A stretch of DNA of 6,031 nucleotides from a bacterium (GCA_028819945.1 JAPPKQ010000081.1:1-6031); one strand, 5' to 3'; shown: positions 1 to 6,031, counted from the stretch's first letter. Notes: a model not told the origin generated them from the letters alone. Numbers and translations are program-made.

Positions 1-1
1 G

Positions 2-655
2 CAGGCGCCCGACATCCTGCGGCCCTACCTGCCGCTCTGCGAGCACATGGGCGGGATGCTGGCCGAGATCGTCGGCGGGCTGCCCGACGAGGTGGAGCTG
101 GAATTCTGGGGTCACATCGGCGATCACGACCCGTCAATCGCTCGCCTGGCAGTGCTGAAGGGCCTGCTGGCCACAGCGACCCGGACCAACGTCACCTACG
201 TGAACGCTCCTTCGATGGCAACCGAGGCGGGCCTGCGGGCTGTCACGCACAGCCACGCGGCACCGCGTGACTTCCTCAACGAGGTGGTCGTGCGGGGCGG
301 GGGGACCGAGTTGGTCGGCACGCTGCTGGGGGTGCGCGGCGATCCCTACGTCGTCAAGGTGAACGGCGTGGCGATCAACGTGCGGCCGTCCCGGCACATG
401 GTCATGATCACCAACGAGGACCGCCCCGGCATCGTCGGCGCGGTCGGGACGATCCTCGGCGAGGCCGGCGTGAACATCGCCGACATGGTCCTGGACCGCA
501 CGGGCGGCGCCACCTCCACCTCGCTGATCATGTTCTCGACGGACCGTCACGTCCCCGAGGCCGCCGCACAGCGACTGCGGGAGTCGCCCGGGGTTCTCAC
601 GGTGACGGTGATTCGCCTCGGCACGATCGCCGAATCAGGGCCCTCCCCGCGCTGA
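2..655 (+). CDS. serA: D-3-phosphoglycerate dehydrogenase, C-terminal part (5' truncated by window edge)
   Basis: SerA is a cytoplasmic enzyme that oxidises 3-phosphoglycerate to 3-phosphohydroxypyruvate, the first step of serine synthesis. Only the last 217 residues are visible, and the reading frame is open to the left edge, so the ATG at base 47 is internal. The NAD-binding catalytic domains lie outside. Visible residues about 1-130 look like the intervening domain of long-form SerA, with LRPYLPLCEHMG at the start and YVNAPSMATEAGLRAV at about 66-81. Residues about 133-205 form an ACT domain with NEDRPGIVGAVG followed by GEAGVNIADM. The Asn of GVNIA and the preceding N-E-D lie where family members bind the inhibitor serine, so serine feedback is likely. 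The segment resembles the Bacillus-type ACT (N-x-D-x-PG) more than the Mycobacterium one (Y-V-D-R-P). A 12-residue tail follows. SerA beside leucine or branched-chain genes is common in actinobacteria. It ends in TGA with no obvious U-tract terminator. Confidence 0.93.
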   Translation, partial: QAPDILRPYLPLCEHMGGMLAEIVGGLPDEVELEFWGHIGDHDPSIARLAVLKGLLATATRTNVTYVNAPSMATEAGLRAVTHSHAAPRDFLNEVVVRGGGTELVGTLLGVRGDPYVVKVNGVAINVRPSRHMVMITNEDRPGIVGAVGTILGEAGVNIADMVLDRTGGATSTSLIMFSTDRHVPEAAAQRLRESPGVLTVTVIRLGTIAESGPSPR

Positions 656-718
656 CCGGCGCCCGGGACGCCCACGCGGCACGACCACCCGGCAAGTCGG
701 TGGGTGATACGAGTGGGT

Positions 719-737
719 GGTGCCGTCGTCTGGCACC
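719..737. terminator. Possible 3' stem-loop between convergent serA and small membrane protein gene
   Basis: GGTGCC (719-724) and GGCACC (732-737) form a perfect 6-bp stem with a 7-nt loop. A second possible pairing is ACCACCC (684-690) with GGGTGGT (715-721). Neither is followed by a T run on either strand, so a role as a U-less terminator or RNA 3'-end stabiliser for serA or the leftward small gene is only a guess from its position between two converging genes. Confidence 0.2.
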
Positions 738-746
738 GACCGGATC

Positions 747-938
747 TCAGGCGGTCGACGACTCCTCGGAGGCGTCACCGGCGGGCACATCGCCCTCCAG
801 CGGGGGCCACGGCTCGATTGCACCCGGATCCTGCTCGGCGTCGTCGCCCTCGCGCTTGTTCTTGAGCCAGCGGACGGCGGCGGCCACGGCGGCGACGATC
901 AGCGCCCACTTGATGAGCCGCTTCAGGAATCGCAACAT
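747..938 (-). CDS. Small single-span membrane protein, 63 aa, function unknown
   Basis: I do not recognise a named family. The protein begins MLRFLKRLIKWALIVAAV. A basic N-terminus (R3, K7, R8, K10) leads into a hydrophobic Ala/Val/Leu stretch at about residues 11-22, then a second basic cluster (R23, K26, K28, R29), then an acidic, Pro/Ser-rich tail (about 30-63, ending EESSTA) with no predicted fold. This looks like a short membrane anchor with a flexible acidic tail. The hydrophobic core is short, so a peripheral amphipathic helix is also possible. The ATG at 938 is preferred over an in-frame TTG at 962, because TATACT lies exactly 8 nt upstream of the ATG and would place the transcript start at about the ATG; the longer version would overlap the promoter. 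No Shine-Dalgarno is visible. It is divergent from the leuA leader and convergent with serA. It is likely real, since the hydrophobic and charge pattern is coherent, but it could be a lineage-restricted hypothetical. Confidence 0.62.
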   Translation of the reverse strand: MLRFLKRLIKWALIVAAVAAAVRWLKNKREGDDAEQDPGAIEPWPPLEGDVPAGDASEESSTA

Positions 939-946
939 CGCCGCGG

Positions 947-952
947 AGTATA
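947..952 (-). promoter_or_regulatory. -10 box (TATACT) for small membrane protein gene, probably leaderless
   Basis: On the minus strand TATACT (5 of 6 to TATAAT) is followed by 8 nt and then the ATG at 938. Standard spacing puts the transcription start within about 2 nt of the ATG. No good -35 is seen 16-18 nt upstream. Confidence 0.5.
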
Positions 953-1000
953 GCCAGCACAAACGTCCGTCCCGGCCGGCGCCCGGATCCGGCGCGAACG

Positions 1001-1029
1001 TTGACGAATCGCCCGCCTCCTGTCATGCT
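1001..1029 (+). promoter_or_regulatory. Candidate promoter for leuA leader transcript
   Basis: TTGACG (1001-1006, 5 of 6 to the -35 consensus) is separated by 17 nt from CATGCT (1024-1029, a weak -10 sharing A-T and the final T). The predicted start is near 1036, which is 2 nt before the leader peptide ATG at 1038. The strong -35 and ideal spacing are the main support; the -10 is poor. Confidence 0.45.
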
Positions 1030-1037
1030 GTAGGTCG

Positions 1038-1073
1038 ATGCGCAGTTTCACTCATCTGCTGCTTCTTCGCTAG
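1038..1073 (+). CDS. leuL: leuA leader peptide, MRSFTHLLLLR (11 aa)
   Basis: This is a regulatory peptide, not a functional protein. ATG at 1038 is followed by CGC AGT TTC ACT CAT, then four leucine codons CTG CTG CTT CTT (1056-1067), CGC and the TAG stop. Four Leu in eleven codons immediately upstream of an intrinsic terminator and a leucine biosynthesis gene is diagnostic of a leucine attenuation leader. There is no good Shine-Dalgarno (only GTAGGTCG before the ATG). With the promoter predicted at 1001-1029 the mRNA would begin within about 2 nt of the ATG, so leaderless translation is likely. The Leu codons are mixed (two CTG, two CTT); CTT is uncommon in the neighbouring high-GC genes, which may make the stall more sensitive. 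Confidence 0.85.
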   Translation: MRSFTHLLLLR

Positions 1074-1074
1074 G

Positions 1075-1100
1075 GCGAGCGCCCGCATACCGGCGCTCGT
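1075..1100 (+). promoter_or_regulatory. Alternative (pause/protector) hairpin of the attenuator
   Basis: CGAGCGCC (1076-1083) pairs perfectly with GGCGCTCG (1092-1099), extended by a G-U pair (1075/1100), around an 8-nt loop. It starts two bases after the leader peptide stop, where a terminating ribosome would cover it. It may act as a transcription pause that synchronises polymerase with the leader ribosome. Confidence 0.6.
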
Positions 1101-1105
1101 CGACC

Positions 1106-1138
1106 AACCTCCTGCCCCGGGGCAGGAGGTTTTTCTTT
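1106..1138 (+). terminator. Intrinsic terminator of the leu attenuator
   Basis: AACCTCCTGCCCC (1106-1118) is followed directly by its exact reverse complement (1119-1131), a perfect 26-base palindrome. In RNA this is an 11-bp stem with a CCGG tetraloop. A U tract TTTTTCTTT (1130-1138) follows. It lies 25 nt upstream of the leuA ATG, so read-through must be controlled for leuA expression. Confidence 0.93.
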
Positions 1139-1152
1139 ACCCCGACAGAGAC

Positions 1153-1157
1153 AGGAG
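1153..1157 (+). promoter_or_regulatory. leuA Shine-Dalgarno (AGGAG)
   Basis: AGGAG within ACAGGAGAAGG sits 6 nt before ATG 1164 and fixes the leuA start. Unlike the leader peptide and the small divergent gene, leuA has a conventional strong ribosome site. Confidence 0.9.
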
Positions 1158-1163
1158 AAGGCC

Positions 1164-2747
<1,584 letters not shown>

Positions 2748-2765
2748 CGGCGCCCCGGCCCCCAG

Positions 2766-2787
2766 GGAGTTGCTGAGCAATGCCTCC
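2766..2787 (+). terminator. Weak stem-loop after leuA
   Basis: GGAGTTGC (2766-2773), loop TGA, then GCAA (2777-2780), a 3-nt bulge and CTCC (2784-2787) can fold into an 8-bp bulged hairpin 19 nt after the leuA stop. There is no T run, so termination here is uncertain. Confidence 0.22.
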
Positions 2788-2806
2788 GACGCCCCGACCC
2801 GACGTC

Positions 2807-2826
2807 ATTCCGGCGAAGGCCGGAAT
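2807..2826. repeat. ATTCC-N10-GGAAT palindrome, dispersed-repeat type
   Basis: ATTCCGGC (2807-2814), loop GAAG and GCCGGAAT (2819-2826) form a perfect 8-bp hairpin set in the context GTC...CCAG. The form closely resembles the short GTCATTCC...GGAATCCAG palindromes scattered between genes in many bacterial genomes, such as the neisserial dRS3 class (ATTCCC-N8-GGGAAT). Only one copy is in this window, so repetition cannot be shown here. Its place between two converging genes is typical; it may also shape both mRNA 3' ends. Confidence 0.55.
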
Positions 2827-2872
2827 CCAGGACCCGGCCACCCGACCGGCGCCGTCGCTCGGTTACTCAGCG

Positions 2873-2901
2873 CACTCCTGGACGGTCCGTGCCAGGGAGT
2901 G
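2873..2901 (-). terminator. Stem-loop directly after the acyl-CoA synthetase stop
   Basis: Read on the minus strand, CACTCC-C-TGG-C-ACG pairs with CGT-CCA-GGAGTG around a GAC triloop: 12 bp with two single-C bulges, beginning 3 nt after the TGA at 2904-2906. No U tract follows. This could be a U-less terminator or a 3'-end stabiliser for the leftward operon; the strength and position of the stem are the support. Confidence 0.4.
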
Positions 2902-2903
2902 GA

Positions 2904-4496
2904 TCACGAGTACTCGTCGCGCAGGCGGCGCTTGAGGATCTTCCCCTGGGTGTCCTTGGGCAGCGCATCGGTGACGCGCACCACCTTGGGAACCTTGTAA
3001 CTCGCCAACGTGGCCCGGCAGTGCTCGATGATCTCGTCGGGTTCGACCGTCCGTCCCGCCTTGGGAACGACGAACGCGCTGACGGCCTCGGACCAGTAGT
3101 CGTCGGGCAGACCCACCACGGCCACCTCCATGAGTGCATCGTGGCCGTAGAGCGCGCGTTCCACCTCCACCGACGACACGTTCATCCCACCCGTCTTGAT
3201 CATGTCCTTCTTGCGATCCACGAAGAAGAGGTTCCCGTCACCGTCGATGCGGACGATGTCCTCGGTGTGCAACCAGCCGTCCCGGAACACCTCCTCGGTG
3301 CGCTCCTCGTCGTCGAGATAGCCGAGCATCACCGAGGGCGAGCGGCAGATCAGCTCGCCCACCTCGGCGTCCGCGCCGTCGTCGTCGACGACGCGGATCT
3401 CCAACTGCGGGACCGGCTTGCCGATCCAGGAGGCGTCGCCGCCGGGGATGTCCGCCAGAGACGAGAACCAGCCGACTGTTCCCAGCTGGCTCAACTCCGA
3501 CTGGCCCCAGTAGGTCCCCCAGGTGATCCCCGGCGAGGCCTCCTGCCAGGCGGTGATCATGTGTGACGGGACAGTCCCGCCGTAGGTGATGCAGCGCTGC
3601 AGTGCCGTGAGGTCGGCGCCACGGAACTCGGGATCGGTCGTCATGGCGAGGAAGAACGTGGGAGTCTGCGCCATGTAGGTGACCTTCTCCGCGGCGATGA
3701 TCCGTATCGCCGCGGCCGGGTCGATCGTGTGGGCCAGGACGATCGTGGCGCCGCAGTTGACGATGTTCGTCATGCTGCCCAGCCCGGCGATCGTGAAGAA
3801 GGGCATCACGAACAGCCACACGACCCGTGGCCCCAGATCCAGCGCCAGCGTCCAGGCCGGCGTCGTCGAGATGAGATAGTTGCGGTGCGAGATCAGGACG
3901 CCCTTCGGGAACGCCGTCGTGCCGCTGGTGTAGACGAGCATCGCCACGTCGTCCTCAGTGACGTCGGCGTCGGGTTCGGTGTCGTCGCCCGCCGCCTCCA
4001 GTGAGCCGAACGGCAGCCAGCCGTCCCGCGGCTCGGACTCACCGGCGCTGCTGTGCACGAAGTGCTCGACGCTCGCCAGCGAGCCGGCATTCCTGGCTGC
4101 CTCGATCCTGCCGCAGAAGACGTCCTCGGCCATGAGGATGCGGGGCCGGGCGTGGTTCGCCTGGTAGCCGATCTCGGCCTCGGTGAACGTGAAGTTGAGA
4201 CCGGTCAGCGCCGCGCCCAGCTTCAGGGTGGCGAACCAGATGGTCATGTAGTCGACGCTGTTGCGGGACATCACCGCCACGACGTCACCCCTGCCGACGT
4301 CCAGGCCCGCCAGTGCATTGGCCACGCGGTTCACCCGCGCGTTCAGCTGCTCGTAGCTGATGACCGACCGTGAGCCGTCGGGTCCGTAGTAGACGATGGC
4401 TTCCTTCTCGGGGGTGTGCTGCGCGTGACGCCGCAACTGATCACCGATCGTCGCCCGTCCCAGCAATGCTCTGCGAGCAGCGGTGATGTCGGTCAT
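2904..4496 (-). CDS. AMP-forming acyl-CoA synthetase (fatty acid/branched-acid CoA ligase), 530 aa
   Basis: This ANL-superfamily enzyme should adenylate a carboxylic acid with ATP and transfer it to CoA. Visible motifs: the phosphate-binding loop YTSGTTAFPKGV (189-200); WGTYWGQSE (326-334, A5); GELICRSPSVMLGY (380-393); GWLHTED (407-413, A7); FVDRKKDMIKTGGMNVSSVEVE (425-446), with the hinge R428 and K429; and PKDTQGKILKRRLR (513-526), with catalytic K519. Length is normal. Two motif positions are unusual: the loop reads SGTTA where SGTTG is usual, and A7 reads HTED where TGD is usual. There is no signal peptide or membrane span. The ATG at 4496 has AAGGA (4504-4508) 7 nt upstream; the frame continues open further upstream, but that would overlap the B12-subunit gene heavily. 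It is the last gene of the mutase operon, 11 nt after the B12 subunit, with its Shine-Dalgarno overlapping that gene's stop. Context suggests it makes the CoA thioester used by the mutase; the acid itself is unknown. Confidence 0.9.
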   Translation of the reverse strand: MTDITAARRALLGRATIGDQLRRHAQHTPEKEAIVYYGPDGSRSVISYEQLNARVNRVANALAGLDVGRGDVVAVMSRNSVDYMTIWFATLKLGAALTGLNFTFTEAEIGYQANHARPRILMAEDVFCGRIEAARNAGSLASVEHFVHSSAGESEPRDGWLPFGSLEAAGDDTEPDADVTEDDVAMLVYTSGTTAFPKGVLISHRNYLISTTPAWTLALDLGPRVVWLFVMPFFTIAGLGSMTNIVNCGATIVLAHTIDPAAAIRIIAAEKVTYMAQTPTFFLAMTTDPEFRGADLTALQRCITYGGTVPSHMITAWQEASPGITWGTYWGQSELSQLGTVGWFSSLADIPGGDASWIGKPVPQLEIRVVDDDGADAEVGELICRSPSVMLGYLDDEERTEEVFRDGWLHTEDIVRIDGDGNLFFVDRKKDMIKTGGMNVSSVEVERALYGHDALMEVAVVGLPDDYWSEAVSAFVVPKAGRTVEPDEIIEHCRATLASYKVPKVVRVTDALPKDTQGKILKRRLRDEYS

Positions 4497-4503
4497 TGCT
4501 CCA

Positions 4504-4508
4504 TCCTT
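4504..4508 (-). promoter_or_regulatory. Shine-Dalgarno AAGGA of the acyl-CoA synthetase
   Basis: AAGGA lies 7 nt upstream of ATG 4496 and begins in the last base of the preceding gene's TGA (4510-4508). It decides the synthetase start against the longer open frame and suggests translational coupling. Confidence 0.8.
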
Positions 4509-4930
4509 CACTCGTCTCGATCCTGCGGCGTCTCGTCGAGCCCGGAGGCGACCGGGGGCGCGCCGCGCGTCAGCCGCCGCGCCGCCGCCACGATGTCCTC
4601 GAGCTTCGAACCGGGTGGGTAGACCTCGACTCCCCGCGCCTCCAGACGCCGCCGTACCCACGGCGGCACGACGCCGCCGGCGAAGACCGCGACGCCGGGT
4701 GCGGCGGCGGCCAGATCGTCCAGGATGCGCTCGACGACTTCGACCCGCCCGCCCACGTTGAGGCCGACCAGGTCGGCGTCCTCGTCGACCGCTGCGGACA
4801 CGATGTCCTCACCGCGGGCCATGCCGAGCATGATCACCTCGAATCCCGCGTCGCGCAGAGCTCGGGAGACCAGCAGGGTTCCCCGCCAGTGCCCGTCGAG
4901 ACCGGTCTTGGCGATGATGACTCGGCTCAC
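4508..4930 (-). CDS. Coenzyme B12-binding small subunit of acyl-CoA mutase, 140 aa
   Basis: This stand-alone Rossmann-like cobalamin-binding domain is the partner of the upstream catalytic subunit, as in two-piece isobutyryl- or 2-hydroxyisobutyryl-CoA mutases. It begins SRVIIAKTGLDGHWRG: D12, G13 and H14 match DxHxxG (ending at G17), where the His replaces the lower axial base of cobalt. GGVVPP (85-90) and YPPGSKLEDIV (104-114) match the later GG and nucleotide-tail loops. The SxL motif, normally in GVSxL, reads GLNVG (56-60), so both Ser and Leu are replaced, and one residue is missing near GMARG (36-40) compared with homologues as I recall them. Start: GTG at 4930 overlaps the large-subunit TGA as GTGA and has no Shine-Dalgarno of its own, so translation probably relies on coupling to the large subunit. 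The acidic/polar C-terminal 18 residues (PVASGLDETPQDRDE region) look like a disordered tail. The frame is open further upstream but lies inside the large-subunit gene. Confidence 0.9.
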   Translation of the reverse strand: MSRVIIAKTGLDGHWRGTLLVSRALRDAGFEVIMLGMARGEDIVSAAVDEDADLVGLNVGGRVEVVERILDDLAAAAPGVAVFAGGVVPPWVRRRLEARGVEVYPPGSKLEDIVAAARRLTRGAPPVASGLDETPQDRDE

Positions 4931-6031
4931 GGCCGGATCGGCGGTTCCCAGTCGCCCCAGACGTCGCGGAACACATCGCCGATCTCGCCCAGAGTGACGT
5001 CGGCGTCGACGGCCTGCATCATCGGGACCATGATGTTCTCGCTCGACCGGCAGACCCTCTCGAGTTCGTGCAGGGCGCGCCGGGCGGCAGCACCGTCTCG
5101 GGAGGATCGCACGTCGGCGAGGCGCGCCATCGCCTGATCCCAGGCGTCGGTGGTTCCCTGGAATCCGTCGATCTCGAACGGCGTCTCGTCGATCTCGTGG
5201 CAGTTGACGCCGACTATCACCCGGGTGTCGTTCTCGACCTCGTCCCACTGCTCGGACTGCCGCCGCGCGGCACGCCGGTGCAACCAGCCGGAGTCCAGCG
5301 CCTCGATGAATCCTCCCTGCTGCTCGATCTCGTCGATGGACTCCCAGGCACGGGCCTCCAGTTCCGAGGTGAGCGCCTCCAGGTAGTACGAGCCGCCGAG
5401 CGGGTCCGCCACGGCATCGATGCCCGTCTCGTGTTGAAGAATCTGCTGGATCCGCACCGACATCTGGTGGGCGTGCTCGGAGGGGATCGAGAGGGCTTCG
5501 TCGTAGCAGGCGACTCCCAGGGACTGCACTCCCCCGAGCACCGAGGCCAATGCCATGATCGTCCCGCGGGCGATGTTGTTGAAGGGCTGCTGGTAGGTGA
5601 GCGCCGACCCCGCGGTGACGACGTGGATCCGGAGTTGCCGGGCTCTCTCGTCGCGGATTCCGTAACGCCGCTCGAGCAGCTCGGCCCACATCTTGCGTGC
5701 CGCACGCAGCTTGGCGATGTCCTCGAAGAAGTCCATGCCGACGCGGAAGTTGACCCCGCCCACCTTGTGGGACAGTTCCTGCGGCTCGTGGCGCCCGCGT
5801 TCGGCCAGGGCGTCGAGGTACTCGACCGCGGTTGCGAACACCGTTGCCAGTTCGTCCGGCGCCGACAGGCCGCTGTCGGCACCGTTGTACCCGGCGATCG
5901 ACACGGGCACCCAGCGAGGCAGGTGATCCAGGCAGAACTCCGTGATGTCACCGTTGAGCCGGAGGCCCGCATGCGGGGGGATCTGCTGTTTCGTGATGCA
6001 GCCCACGTAGGTCAGGAAGAAGTCGCTTTGC
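4927..6031 (-). CDS. Acyl-CoA mutase large (catalytic) subunit, B12-dependent, N-terminus beyond window
   Basis: This is a methylmalonyl-CoA mutase family catalytic chain that would rearrange an acyl-CoA skeleton by radical chemistry. 367 residues are visible; the frame is open to the right edge, so the GTG at 6006 is internal. Family features, in visible numbering: PRWVPVSIAGY (38-48), DFFEDIAKLRAARKMWAEL (100-118), RIHVVTAGSALTYQQPFNN (134-152) with the conserved catalytic-site His136, LGGVQSL (165-171), DEALSIPSE (177-185), DPLGGSYYLE (209-218), VIVGVN (271-276) and ATLGE-like VTLGEIGDVFRDVWG (345-359). The chain stops right after this, with no fused B12 domain, so it is the split (isobutyryl/2-hydroxyisobutyryl) type rather than a single-chain methylmalonyl-CoA mutase. 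The usual GYHxxEAG reads GYNGADSG (47-54) and the usual SLHTN reads SLGVA (170-174). These changes near the substrate pocket mean the substrate should not be called methylmalonyl-CoA. It is the first visible gene of a leftward operon with the B12 subunit and a CoA ligase. Confidence 0.92.
   Translation of the reverse strand, partial: QSDFFLTYVGCITKQQIPPHAGLRLNGDITEFCLDHLPRWVPVSIAGYNGADSGLSAPDELATVFATAVEYLDALAERGRHEPQELSHKVGGVNFRVGMDFFEDIAKLRAARKMWAELLERRYGIRDERARQLRIHVVTAGSALTYQQPFNNIARGTIMALASVLGGVQSLGVACYDEALSIPSEHAHQMSVRIQQILQHETGIDAVADPLGGSYYLEALTSELEARAWESIDEIEQQGGFIEALDSGWLHRRAARRQSEQWDEVENDTRVIVGVNCHEIDETPFEIDGFQGTTDAWDQAMARLADVRSSRDGAAARRALHELERVCRSSENIMVPMMQAVDADVTLGEIGDVFRDVWGDWEPPIRP

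Larger units (their letters stand above)
1036..1139 (+). promoter_or_regulatory. Leucine attenuator controlling leuA
   Basis: This 5' leader has all the parts of ribosome-mediated transcription attenuation in under 110 nt: a leader peptide with four Leu codons (1038-1073), an alternative hairpin (1075-1100) and an intrinsic terminator (1106-1138) ahead of the leuA ribosome site. Known logic of such elements: with enough charged tRNA-Leu the ribosome reaches the leader stop and the terminator forms; with too little it stalls on the Leu codons and an antiterminator forms. A candidate antiterminator is GGGCGAG (1073-1079) pairing with CTC-(CT)-GCCC (1109-1117). This would destroy the terminator's left arm while keeping the inner CGCC/GGCG pairs (1080-1083 with 1092-1095). 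A ribosome stalled at the first Leu codons should leave 1073-1079 free, and one at the stop codon should cover it, so the geometry fits. The antiterminator is inference. Confidence 0.85.

Noticed and set aside
1025..1033. Mini-frame ATG CTG TAG just before the leader peptide
   Set aside because: It overlaps the predicted -10 box and lies upstream of the predicted transcript start, so it is probably not in the RNA.
1062..1129. Pairing of the CUUCUU Leu codons (1062-1067) with AGGAGG (1124-1129) as antiterminator
   Set aside because: It contains two G-U pairs, and a ribosome stalled on the Leu codons would block it, giving the wrong regulatory logic.
2889..3566. 225-codon frame opposite the acyl-CoA synthetase
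   Set aside because: Antisense to conserved synthetase motifs; composition typical of a shadow frame.
4493..4504. Mini-frame ATG GAG CAA TGA whose stop overlaps the synthetase ATG
   Set aside because: Its ATG lies within or next to the AAGGA ribosome site, leaving no spacing for initiation; likely chance.
4497..4661. 55-residue N-terminal extension of the acyl-CoA synthetase
   Set aside because: It overlaps the B12-subunit coding sequence and is Arg/Gly/Ala-rich; ATG 4496 has a good Shine-Dalgarno and matches family length.
4931..5689. Upstream extension of the B12-subunit frame (total 393 codons)
   Set aside because: It runs inside the conserved large-subunit gene and encodes Arg/Pro/Ala-rich shadow sequence; homology begins at the GTG at 4930.

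Overview
The window is GC-rich bacterial DNA with codon use typical of a high-GC Actinobacteria-like genome. A class-1 (E. coli-type) 2-isopropylmalate synthase, a serine-pathway gene next to leucine biosynthesis, and promoters placed almost directly on ATG codons would fit a non-Streptomyces actinobacterial lineage such as Acidimicrobiia. That assignment is inference, because no rRNA or marker gene is present. No mobile element, CRISPR array, tRNA or rRNA was found, and no gene-free stretch exceeds 300 bases.

Left part (1-2747), amino acid biosynthesis. The 3' end of serA (D-3-phosphoglycerate dehydrogenase) enters from the left. A small opposite-strand gene for a 63-residue single-span membrane protein follows. 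Its start faces a short divergent promoter region (about 939-1037). Rightward from that region comes a compact leucine attenuator: an 11-codon leader peptide (MRSFTHLLLLR, four consecutive Leu codons), an alternative hairpin, a perfect 13-bp-arm terminator with a U tract, a strong Shine-Dalgarno, then leuA. Leucine shortage is expected to stall the leader ribosome and let transcription continue into leuA.

Middle (2748-2903). This is a short convergent gap between leuA and the leftward operon. It is filled with stem-loops, including an ATTCC...GGAAT palindrome of the dispersed-repeat type and a bulged 12-bp hairpin just after the acyl-CoA synthetase stop.

Right part (2904-6031, all leftward). 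This is a tightly coupled operon, in order of transcription: the large (catalytic) subunit of a coenzyme B12-dependent acyl-CoA mutase (N-terminus outside the window), a separate 140-residue B12-binding small subunit overlapping it by GTGA, and an AMP-forming acyl-CoA synthetase 11 nt further on. The split mutase plus CoA ligase resembles the layout of isobutyryl-CoA or 2-hydroxyisobutyryl-CoA mutase systems, in which a branched acid is activated to a CoA thioester and its carbon skeleton rearranged. Several normally conserved stretches are changed: the substrate-side segment (AGYNGADSG), the SLHTN segment (SLGVAC), and the cobalamin-tail SxL motif (NVG). The substrate therefore cannot be assigned to a known mutase, and this operon is the best candidate in the window for undescribed biochemistry.
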